Positions 49,750 through 60,500 of a DNA stretch of 64,000 bases are shown here, one piece after another. The position numbers and the translations under genes are program-made. The stretch's first letter is position 1; each line of letters opens with the position of its first letter. Origin of the DNA: Epiperipatus broadwayi (taxonomy: Eukaryota; Onychophora; Udeonychophora; Euonychophora; Peripatidae); the NCBI GenBank assembly GCA_028023455.1, contig JAQFVV010006311.1, forward strand, positions 1,302,001 through 1,366,000, read 5' to 3'. Under the pieces are notes generated by a model. That model saw only the letters and a program-made list of their open reading frames with translations. It did no database searches and was not told the origin of the DNA.

Positions 49750-50240
49750 TAGAATATTGTATTTGCATCATTTCTTGATCACAGTAACAGTTATAGAGAT
49801 TATATGGATGCATTTTAGTGCAGGAGCATTCCAGTAAAACATTGTCCTTGTTTGGCATGAGGATTATATTTTTCAAAGTCCATGCACTATATTTTATTTA
49901 ATTAAGTCTCTTAGAATTTAAGTTTATAGTTGGCCAGTATTATAATACACCAAGTCTTCTGAGCATTGATGATAATCAGCATGTTTAATATCATAGCACT
50001 AATGTTTTTATGTTTGTATATTTTATGGATTAGCACTTAAGTTGGTGCATCCAAATTAATGGTTAAATAATTGCCTCAAGCTGGCAAAAGCTAATAGTTA
50101 GCCTGGTCTACAGGAAACCAATTTCAAATCCAGTCATAAGATTGATTGTTGATTTTACTTTTATTGTTGATTATTCATGATAAATGATTATTACTTTTAA
50201 GTATTACTTTTACTTATTGATAATGCTGGTGGGTTTATAA
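49750..50240 (+). repeat. Dispersed repeat, copy D with tRNA-like segment
   Basis: This is the reverse complement of the left parts of copies A and B. Shared words are TTAGAATTTAAGTTTATAG, ATTGATGATAATCAGCATG and TTAGCACTTAAGT. It continues into AGCTGGCAAAAGCTAATAGT and CAATTTCAAATCCAGTC (about 50,121-50,137), which resemble A and B boxes. This suggests the family is tRNA-related at its 3' side. Confidence 0.55.
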
Positions 50241-50443
50241 TTATACTTATAGTTGCTCTAAGGAATTAACTGGGCTGATCTCTCAGAGTGATCTCTTCAG
50301 GTTGCTCTCTTTAATATATAAATTACTTTCATATTTTTGGATATTATTGTATATATTATATTAAATTTCATTATTTGAACTACTTATTACATTTTGGGGA
50401 AGTTTTTTCCATCACAGGAAAGAACTTCCAAAACCCATATCCC

Positions 50444-50446
<3 letters not shown>

Positions 50447-50490
<44 letters not shown>
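50447..50490. repeat. (TA)n microsatellite
   Basis: About 22 TA units next to the tail end of the minus-strand hammerhead unit. Confidence 0.95.
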
Positions 50491-50495
<5 letters not shown>

Positions 50496-50499
50496 AAAT

Positions 50500-50765
50500 A
50501 GAAGTATACTTCACATACTTGGAACTTAGATGTAATACAGGGGATTTGAAGTGAGATTTTCAAACTCCCTTCAACTATCTACTCTATCTCACTCAACCAA
50601 TACACATGACCACACACAGGCAAAAAAGATAAATAATCTCCAATAATATATATATTGTGCTAAACCAGCACTCATCAGTTGGTCTAGATCATCATCTTTC
50701 ATGCATATATATATAATCAATGTTTGGAATCCTACCCATCCCTCTTCTATGTATTTAAATGGACA
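50500..50765 (-). mobile_element. Hammerhead-bearing unit, minus-strand copy
   Basis: On the minus strand: GATGATCTAGACCAA, CTGATGA (50,678-50,672), helix II GTGCT/AGCAC, then CAATATA where GAAA is expected, so the second core box is lost by a deletion. The tRNA-like end with CACTTCAAATCCCC and the terminal TCTAAGTTCCAAGTATGTG follow, up to the (TA)n array. Confidence 0.65.
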
Positions 50766-50774
50766 AGGTACTGG

Positions 50775-51154
50775 TATTTTGACAATATAACACTTTCAAC
50801 TGGGTAAAAAATAGTAATAATCACAATTGTCACAGACATAATCGTATCATGTGGTTGTTGAATCACATAATTGTTGAACAGTTTAACTTAAATTTGGCAG
50901 TATTTCTCATATTTATTTCATGAAGAAACTCTTTCAAATAATTGGCAATTTTGTTGTTTCATCATGTGATGTAATAACAACATATACAATTGTCTCTGTT
51001 TTTGCACCCAGTTGAGAGCAAGAGTTACCTCATTGAAACATTGGTATATTTATTTTAATATTATTTTATTAAACATAGTTGCTTCTAAAATTCAACTTTG
51101 AGAACATTTATTTCAATATATATATATAAACTAAAGACTACCAAAACATCCATG

Positions 51155-51225
<71 letters not shown>
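50775..51225. repeat. Shared non-coding block of the hammerhead composite, copy 2
   Basis: It is collinear with 44,690-45,140. It ends in two TA arrays at about 51,158-51,225. Confidence 0.65.
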
Positions 51226-51228
<3 letters not shown>

Positions 51229-51870
51229 ATAAGGGATTTGAACACAGACTTTCAAGCCTCCTTTAGCTATCCACTCTATCTCATACAACTGGTACACATG
51301 ACCACACACATATAAAAAAGATAAATGGAGGGTATACACATTTCATGTTGAACCAGCACTCATCAGTTGGTCCAGATCACCATCTTCTACACACATATTT
51401 AATCAATGCTCAGTTTAAAGATAGCAAATCTTCAAACTTTAATGGACAGGCTTCAATCTATTCCACCTTCCAAATCTTCAATCATCCATACCATACTAGT
51501 GAAAATCTGATGATCAAACACCAATGCCAATATTATTGCCATGCCCATGTTAACTTTAAGTTACTCGACCCATCATGTATAGAACCTTGTCCATTTAAAT
51601 ACACAGAAAAGAGATGGGTAGGATTCCAACCACTTATTATATATATATATATATGCATGCATAGGAGATGATGATCTAGGCCAATTTATGAGTGCTAGTT
51701 TAGCACAAAATGTATATTGGAGATTATTTATCTTTTTCACATGTGTGTGGTCATGTATGAGATAGAGTTGATAGCTGAAGGAAGTTTGAAAGTCTGAGTT
51801 CAAATCCCCTATATTACATTTAAGTTCAAAGTATGTGAACTGTACTTGTATTTAAAATATTACACACACA
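51226..51870. mobile_element. Inverted pair of hammerhead-bearing units, copy 2
   Basis: The same organisation as 45,141-45,823: a minus unit (51,235-51,630), a TA run (51,637-51,652) and a plus unit (51,660-51,870). The minus unit has CTGATGA (51,366-51,360) and GAAA (51,344-51,341). The plus unit has TTTATGA and AAAA, both decayed, and ends with GAGTTCAAATCCCC (51,797-51,810). The predicted small proteins here are not real. Confidence 0.7.
51331..51370 (-). ncRNA. Hammerhead-like motif with intact core boxes
   Basis: On the minus strand: CCAA, CTGATGA, helix II GTGCT/AACAT around GGTTC (one mismatch, one G-U), GAAA, and helix III ATG-TG-TAT with one wobble. Position 17 is A. The 3' strand of helix I is lost (CCCTCC instead of TTGG), so this copy should be inactive in cis. 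Confidence 0.55.
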
Positions 51871-51884
51871 CACACTTATATATA

Positions 51885-52735
51885 TATGAAAATAAAATCC
51901 TTTATAAGTCATAGCATATATTAATATTTGTGTAGATTGCCAGTGTTTTGATGGAATTGAATTTATCTGTAGCAAAGCTATGACTGCAATGAAGAACTGT
52001 TGAGTCTTAAATAATAATGAAATAGTGATTCGTTTGTTGATATGTATATTAGATGGTCATCCAATCAAAAAAATATTAATAATTAATTCAATGGCATTAT
52101 CTGTTTATAGTTCTACATGGAATGTAATAAGTGTGATTATATGCAACTATAGAGAAGCTTGTTATTTCTATAAATTAAATAAGACTTAGCATTTTCATGA
52201 ACTTATGTCATTCTCATATTCATAGCAAGATGAACTAATGAATAATTAATTTTTAAATTCATATGCAATCACAATCTTGCTATTATTTAAGACCCAATAG
52301 TTCTTTATTACAGCCTTAGTCTTGACACAAATGAATGTGATTCTATTGAAATGTTGGCAATTTATGCAAAATCTAATATGATCTTGTAAAAAAATAATTA
52401 TTTTCATCATATACAGATAAATCATATTATAATGGATGCTTTGAAAGTCTTTGTTTTTTTCTTTGTTATTTTGTTAGTAATCATGTTATCTTTTTTGCTG
52501 ATGTTTTGATTAGTAAATGCTTCTGTATTTTTGGATGATGAAGCCTTAGTTTGGACTGAGCATTTATTGCAAATTATTGATGGTACTAGTTGTTAGCCCA
52601 TGCCTGACTGGATCAATCCACAGATATGTAATCCTGATTAATTATATTAATTTAACAACAAAATATTATCTTTTCTTAGTTTTCATTAGAAAATTCTTGC
52701 TTACACAAGATGGTAGAATAGTAGAGAAAATAGAA
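51885..52735. other. AT-rich, nothing recognised
   Basis: No supported feature; it may contain the eroded 3' end of the Gypsy element. Confidence 0.5.
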
Positions 52736-53818
52736 TAATTTACGTCTGATCATCTGCAGGTGAAACAGTTAGTATCTATGACATCTCTAAGCACTAGGCA
52801 ATTTAGATCTATATTCTGGTTACTACTGTATCTGGAATCAAAGTTTTTTTATTTGTCCTCACATTAAAATAGCTATAAATACTATCTTCATTCATTAAAT
52901 TTTCAACTGATGATGTTTGTTAAACAACAATGAAATTGTATGCTGCACAACAGCAATCTGGATAAGTTTATATTCTAATCATGTGATGATTCTTTCTAGA
53001 GGATTTTATTGACCTCTTGCACCATTCGTTCACCAGCTATTGCTTTCTAAGTGAATTAGTAGTGATGATATGTTTGATTTCATTATTTTCATAGAAAACT
53101 CTTCATTGTCTACAGATTAACTAGAAGTTAAGACTTCTCTATTATCAGAAACAACAATAATTTGGGAACTTTATGACAAATATTTTTCTCAGTGTCTCAA
53201 GTTGCTAATGTGTGAAAAGAAGATATGCCAGGTATCTGTAGAATACATTTATTACATTAAAAAGTGTTTGTCTTTCCATGGACCAACATGCAATATATAA
53301 TGTATTTTCCTGAAATCTAAATTTTGTATCCAATATCATATTTTGTTTGATTTGACATTGCTGGCATTGAAGAATCTGTAATTCTATATCTGAATTTATA
53401 TCAAATTACTAAACACATGACCTAGCCAGAATCTTCATTTTTATTATCTCAGAAAAACCACAATATAATAAATTTATGACTAGATTGCACCCAATAAATC
53501 TTGTGCTCAATAATATATATTTATTTTCAGTGGACAATTAATACTTTCTCACCCAAAATGTCTGGGTGTAAGCTTCATGATTTATTAACTGAACATTTTG
53601 TTCACATTTGCTTTTTCAGAAAATAATATTCCTGATTATATGAAATACAGTTAGCTATTGATTTGCTATTAGTCTGATCACTATTTTTTTAAAGTCAATC
53701 TATCATCTTGATCATTTGCTTTTCCATTTCACGTTCAGTTTTATTGTTGATATATCCATATGTATGATTATATACATTAAGACACAATGTTTTTAAGTAA
53801 TCAGAATAGTGAATAGTC

Positions 53819-54417
53819 TGCAACAACTCTATCTCTACAGTTTTCTACTGTTCAATTCCCTCGATGTTCATTCAGGCTGGCTGCTACAAAAACGGTTCAC
53901 AATGGGCTAGGTTTACATATATCTTAGCCCCAGTCCAATTTAGCTACACATGAACATTTTGTAGTAAAGCATTGTGACTGACCTTAAGCTCCTTACAGTT
54001 TCCATCTCTGCAACAGTCTACCAGTAACTCTACTTGAAAACCGCTGGAAACTCAACTCTTTATTCAGCTGCTATCCAGACAGTTTCCTCAGGCTATGGTC
54101 TCCTGTTCTCTGTGGGCCCATTCCAGCTATACCCGTGAACTACATTTCCACTGAGTGCTGGACCTTAACCACAAGCACTGATGCCAGATATCTCCTGCTG
54201 GAATTGAACAGACATCTACTGGAGATGCACATGAATACTGCCTCAAATACTCTCTATACTGCTCTTATACCCCCTATACTATGTAGTTGTTATCCAGTCT
54301 TTTTATAGCTTTCTGATAACTGCAACAATCAATTACATTGTCCAATAAGGTACGGTCTCTTATCTAGAAATATTTGCAATCAGCAAACATTTCTTGGAAT
54401 TGTCCATCACCATTACA
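53819..54417 (-). mobile_element. LTR-like insertion within the Gypsy pol
   Basis: A GC-richer 0.6-kb block sits between the RNase H and integrase parts. On the minus strand it begins TGTAATGGTGATGG, has a clear TATA box GCTATAAAAAGACTGG (about 54,312-54,297), and ends TTGTTGCA. TG...CA ends, TATA box and sharp compositional contrast fit a solo LTR. No target duplication was seen, so the exact edges are uncertain. Confidence 0.5.
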
Positions 54418-54562
54418 TCAATGCCTTAATTAAATTCCACAGTTATCAGCGCATGATCAAAAAACAACCTCTTGAATACATTCTAGTTTTTCTGGAGTGC
54501 ACAAACATGTCTGCCATTTTTACAAAACACTACAATTGTGATACATTGAAATGATGTCCATA

Positions 54563-54795
54563 TGTTACACTTTAAAGGTTGTACACTTTCAAAGAGTTGC
54601 ATTATTTTAGCATATGAGGTGAAGCATGCTGTAAGAAATTATTTTTAGTAATAAATATGCATAGTAATGGTTAATAATTATACACTTTAAAGGTTGGACA
54701 CTTTCAAAGAGTTGCATTGTTTTAGCATATGAAATGAAGCATGCTGTAAGAAATTCTTTTTAGTAATAAATATGCATAGTAATGGTTAATGATTA
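54563..54795. repeat. 115-bp tandem duplication in the RNase H part
   Basis: Two adjacent units share ACACTTTAAAGGTTG, CACTTTCAAAGAGTTGCATT, TTTTAGCATATGA, GAAGCATGCTGTAAGAAATT and ATGCATAGTAATGGTTAAT. About 95% identical by eye, so it arose after the element died. Confidence 0.85.
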
Positions 54796-55900
54796 TCTTG
54801 CAAAAAAGAACTTTTCATAAAGACTTAGATGAAAATTATCAATATCTGAGCACAAAGCCAGGCTTTTCTGTCTATTTTAAAATAGTTATTTTCAGCTCTA
54901 ATCATAGTTTATATCTTTATTACAGTGTTCTGAGATTGCTCCCATAATTATTAGTGAAGTATCATATGTAAAAATCAATTCCTCACTTGGATCACAATGA
55001 ACTATTTTTTTTTTGCATTAGCTATTATTTTTTTAAACTTGTAGCTTAATTTTGTTTAAGCCTTATGTCCAATAAGCCTTTTGTCTATCAACTAAGATAA
55101 TAGCTTGGAAGTGTCTGGTTTATTCTAAATAATGCTCTCATAATTATTAATGAATTTCAGAAAAATCTTTGATCTCTTTTTATTTTGAGTTCTCAGTATA
55201 TCTTTTACTTTTTGAAGAAAAAATTTCCTATGCTGTAACTTTAAATCTAAAAAAAATATATTTCTTTTGCTTCAAACACATTTATCAATACTTAATTTAA
55301 TCTCAAATTTCCTTAAATTTATTTAAAAGCTTTCTGATAGTTTCCAAAAATTGCCCTTACTCTTGGCAACTAGCATGAAGTCATCAAAGCAAGTTATGTT
55401 GTCATGTATTTCTGCTGTAACTTGCTAAACATCTCGATGAAATATGCCTACTGCCAAGATTTCAAATGGTAATCTATTAAAAATTATAAAAATTTTTGTT
55501 TGCAATGATTGTCATTGTCTGAAAGCTTCATCATCTATCTATCAGTAATTTAAAGTAGCAATACTAATAAGCTATTGTTCAAAAATATTCTATTCCCAGT
55601 TACAGTAGAAAGTATAAGGTCTGTCTTCTTAATGGAGGAATAATAATCATAAGGCAGTACCTTATTTAAAGTGCAACAATAATCCCCACAAATGTATAAA
55701 CATAAACTCTCTATTGTTTGTCATAATGGGTGCAATGACTCCATTAATATGTTGCTTATTCAATTCCTTAAACACTTTAGCTTTCAAAATAAAGGATATT
55801 AATAACAATAACAGCTGAATATCCTTATTGGTTTCTTTATAAAATCAATGAATATTTCTTAGTAAAATCCTAAACTGGTTTGAAGACTTTGTTATATACG

Positions 55901-57560
55901 CTTTTTTAAAACCCATTATATCAGTATAGGACTTGGTTCATGCTAACTAATGAACAGTCTAAGAGTTTGAATTAATTATAGCACCTTAAATTCTTATGCT
56001 ATTTACAAAATACTAGAAAAGCTCATTAAAATTATTTAGAGTCTCTTTGAACTTTCAGTTGTATTTAAATTGAAAGAGTGATTAGTTTACCATTGTAGTC
56101 ATAAATAAGTTTCAAAGTCAACTAAAAGTCTCTTTCTGATTTCTATTTATCTTTGCCTGACAAATTTTTGAAATAATGAAGTTTGAGACAATGTCTAATT
56201 TTAATGTTATGCAAAAGGTTTTAATGATGATTTGCATCTTAAAAATTCATACTTCAGTCTACTCTTTAACAATTCTTATATTTAACTTTTTGCTAACAAC
56301 TGCTGATTTAGTTTTTAATAATACAGACTATTCATTTACTTTTTTTTTGATAGACAGCTTCTATGTATCCAATAGAATGTCAGAAACAATAAATTGTTTT
56401 TAAATAAAGACATTGGATACCTATGTGAATTTTAATACAAAGATTTTATGTTTTTGAATATTATTTATTTGAATCTCAACTGATTCATCACTTAATTTCT
56501 GTTAAATTATTTGTATTTTCTGTCTTTATGTTTTAGCAAAGATGTTATCTTTTAGGCGTACCTATGAGATGGCCAGTTCAAATATTTTACTGATACTCAT
56601 AAATAACTTTGACCCTAAGTTTGTGATCTTTTATACCACATATAAAACAGTTTGTATTCCTTTGCAGCTCAAATGCATACTTAACTGCTTTTTCATCATC
56701 AACTTAATTGCAAAAACTGAACTTTTATCTTTGCATTATAAGTACAGATTTTGGGTTAAAATATACATTTAGAGAAGTTAATTAGGAAGATGAGCTGATG
56801 ATATTCATGATTGAAAAACTGATAGATTGCAGCAACATGCACACTCACCGGTATTGTCAACTTTAATTTGGTTTTTAATTTATTACATCAAATCCTTGAA
56901 GTGATTCTACTTGAGCTATACTCAGATTCTCAAGTTTTATAAGGCTTTAAATGAGTATTTGCCTCCTAGTGCATACTGTTACAATATTGTTTCGCCAATT
57001 CATAACTTTTTTCCCTTCAAATACTCCAGACAACTTTTTTTTACCTAATACATCCTCTAATAATTCCTGTATATCAAATTATTTTTCAATCAATCTGAGA
57101 TCCTATTTATTAAACTTAGAAATATTTAAACATGGTAAATTTTTTATACAAAAGAGAAAATAGTTTAAGTTAGAAAGAAGAACAGTGATGAATTATCCTA
57201 TAAATTGCAATGTTTGGTGCTTCATAGATATTGTTGCCATTTGAATGTATTTCAGATTGTCCTTTATAATATGAAGCTGTCATTACCTGTGTAATGTTGT
57301 ATACCGCTACCTGCATTTGGATGTTATCATTATTGACATTCACTATTTGCTACAAGCAGAGCAGAGTGAATTCCTTTGGAAAACAAGCTCTTGTATCTTG
57401 GAATAGTGAATGTAAAATGACTTCAGAGCATTTATCTGCAACAAACCCATAATTGCTTACTTCTCATTTGCTTAATCTATATCTTAAGATAGAATAAGTT
57501 AGTAATCTGGTGAGTTCATTTAGTCAGGCTGACTTTAAATTCATTACACGATCTTTGATA
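55901..57560 (-). pseudogene. Possible upstream part (gag/protease) of the same Gypsy element
   Basis: Upstream of RT on the minus strand the sequence is richer in codon-like words than its flanks. Pieces such as CSEVILHSLFQDTRACFPK and YEAPNIAIYRIIHH can be read. No zinc knuckle or DTGA protease motif is intact, so this is inferred from position only. The plus-strand frames at 56,176, 56,542 and 56,951 are most likely shadows. Confidence 0.3.
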
Positions 57561-60500
57561 TTGATTTAAATTTTTTTCTGAAAAGATTCATTAAAGTGCA
57601 TGTTTTTGGTGAATGCAAAACTAAGATAGATATAAATTGGATAATATTTTTCTGTTTCTACTATTAATAGTGCAAGTATTATTAAAAAGAAAAGGATGCA
57701 TAAAGTGATAAAATATACACCATTTTCTTTTTCTAAAAGACAAAACAGAATTATTTAATTACATCTTAAATAAGAGCCTATAATCAATTTTTTTATATTT
57801 GAGGAAAACTGCATGTCATGTACAATTATTTGATTAAAATTGGAAACGAAAAGAATCATCAAATTAAAAAAGCCACCGTGTTAAACTATGACCTGGTCAA
57901 TCAGCAGTTTTGGGTTTAATAAGACACTAAATACCTTCTAGGCTTAAAACTTGTTCACTTTGCAAGTTTAATAATCTATGTCTTAGTATAACCTATTGAT
58001 CAAAACAAAGGGGAAAAAAAAGAAAATTCAAAACTAAAAATACATTTCATTTGAATTTACTAAAATATATCAACGCTAAGAAAAATATTTCAACATATAT
58101 ATGACCATTTATGCTATACAAATATAATAATAATATAAAAGTGTATGACACAAATTCAGCAGTTCTTCTGCCTGCCAAATAAGTTAACATATCAGTATAT
58201 TAATAATAGTTATGTATATAATTATTCATAAAGCTTGTAAAAAATCAATTTCAAATGCAAAAAAATATTGAAAAAAAAAAAATGGAACTATAGATATTTT
58301 TAAAAATTATATCAAATTGCATTAAAGTTTTTCTTAATTCCAAAAAAAAAAAAAATGCTAATTCAGTTTTTTGGATCGCATTGCTAAATATTACATACAA
58401 AAGAGCATTTGATTTTAGTGCAACATTCAGAAGCAACAAAACGGAAGAGATATAAATTAATTTTCTGTAAATATAAACTAAAAAAAGCACTTCATTTTTG
58501 AAAACAAATAATAACTCCTTGATAATAAAATCAAAATGTCTTGGATTTATTGTGAAAACAGGAAGTTGAATAAATTGAGATGAATAGACAAATAATTAAT
58601 TTCTCCGATTTTTAAAACTAAAAAACGAAACACAAAAGTTTCAAAAGAAATTATTTAATAGCATGATATAGTAGCTTACATGTTATTAAAAGTTCAGCAA
58701 TTAATGGGTATACTGACTGATATTAGCTAAATATCAAAGAATCTCATTCTATCAACACGAAATGTCAATATGAAACACAAAATTTTTCAATCTTAGTGAA
58801 GCAGGTATCTTAATTTTTAATATTATCACTAAATAGATCAGTCTGACAATGAATAAAATATTTTAAGACTGGATCTCAATTATCACCTTAAGAATCTTAA
58901 GATTTCTGAAGTTTTTGCAATGATACAGTATTAGAATTGCCTTTAATTTTAATATAAAATTAATAAATATAGCAAAGATTACAAAAAATATTTGTCTTAA
59001 GGATCTTTACATAAATAAAATAGTATAGCAAAGAAAAGAAGAAATATATGAAAACTAGTACAAAATAAATAAATAAAATAATTTACTATATTTTCAATAA
59101 CTTTAATCTTGAATAAACAATAAAGTCACAAAGATAGCCATAAATTGGAGACTAAAACATCTTAAAAAATATCAAGCTTTATTAAAGAATTTAAATTGTA
59201 AATATAATATTCTGATTAATATGTAGAAAATAGTGTTAAATATAGAAAGCTCCATTTCATTTTCAAAGTTATGTTTCATCAGATTCCAATATCAGTTTTC
59301 TATATAGCAATTGTAATAGGGATCCTAAGTTTAATAAAAAATCACTAGTATAGTAAGAACAATTAATTCTTTTTAAAATCTAGGAAATAATGCCATAACA
59401 CATGTGGGAATCATCATACAATAATTGTAATGTGTTTTGATCGATTAATTAATAAAAGCCTGCCTTTTCTAAGAGCCAAAGATAATTAAAAAACACATGA
59501 TGTTTTAAGAATGATAATGTTTTTTAAAGTTAAAAACTCTAATTAATTAAATCAAATGTTGATTTGAAGTCTAGTTGGATTCCAAAACAATCATCATTTT
59601 TGTTTCATTAAAAATGTGACTATTTAGATCATTCAGATTTCATGAAGTACAATCTTGTCTTTAATGTATGATATATAGGAGAAAAGTTTGGATGAAATAG
59701 AATTATTTAACTTTTTTGAGATTAAGTTACTAAATAAAAATTTTGGAATCAATATCTCTGGAGAAAAGGGATTCAGATTTCTAGATGCATATAATTAGAG
59801 TCTAATTGTGTTTTTTTAAATAATGAATGATATTTAATTACTTCTTCTACATATATCTTATTGTAGTATTAAAATAATGAGAATAAAAAACAAAATTTGA
59901 TATTTTATAAATTTGAAGAAGATATCCTAAGCAGTATGGTGTGAGTTTTTTTAGCTTAAGTATTTCAATTTTTTTTTTTTTTTAATATAAATATTTTTGC
60001 ATGAAAAGCTGATGTTGATAACCTGTAAAGCTACTATGTAAATTTGAATTTTTGATTTAGATGCATGAGTTGGAATATTTTGTTAATATTATATGAGATA
60101 AAAGTTATTTTTTGATGTATATAAATACTATGGTCTAATTCACTATTAAGGTTGAAAGCTTACTTAATGTGAGGATGTGTTTTTTTTATTATGGATGTTA
60201 TAAGATCATTTAATATTATTAGATGTTTGAGTTCAGAAAATGAATTATTAGCAAGTTTATCTGAAGCAAATAGATATTAAGTTAATTCTAGAATTTTTTT
60301 TTTTTAAAAAAGAGCTACATGTGAAGTAATGGAATAATTTATAGATAGTAAATATGTAATTTGTACATGTGAAGTTGCAATTTGCTTGTATCAGACCAAA
60401 CAGAATAGAAATTTGGAAGTAGATATGTAAAAATGACCACTATTATTTACAGATTATTTGTTTCATTATGCTATATTGACGTGGTATAAAAGTTGATGTA

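Larger units (their letters stand above)
52740..55900 (-). pseudogene. Ty3/Gypsy pol: RT, RNase H and integrase (minus strand)
   Basis: Minus-strand frames follow Ty3/Gypsy order from high to low coordinates. RT: VFKELNKQHINGVIAPI (about 55,780), ICGDYCCTLNKVLPYDYY (about 55,690), then ITCFDDFMLVAKSKGN (about 55,398-55,350), where FDD occupies the catalytic YxDD place. RNase H: LIFTYDTSLIIMGAIS (about 54,985) and IDNFHLSLYEKFFF (about 54,840). Integrase: KMKILARSCV, DIELQILQCQQCQIKQN (about 53,390-53,340, the second half of the zinc finger), LRKIFVIKFPNYCCF, ERMVQEVNKIL and FNVRTNKKTLIPDTVVTRI (about 52,870-52,800). Many stops and frameshifts make it an old, dead copy. An LTR-like block at 53,819-54,417 splits RNase H from integrase. 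Confidence 0.85.

Noticed and set aside
50660-50680. Active hammerhead at the 50.7-kb copy
   Set aside because: CTGATGA and helix II are intact, but the GAAA box is deleted to AATA, so no catalytic core remains.
51157-51803. Small frames rich in YIYIYI
   Set aside because: They are translations of TA arrays and of the non-coding hammerhead units.
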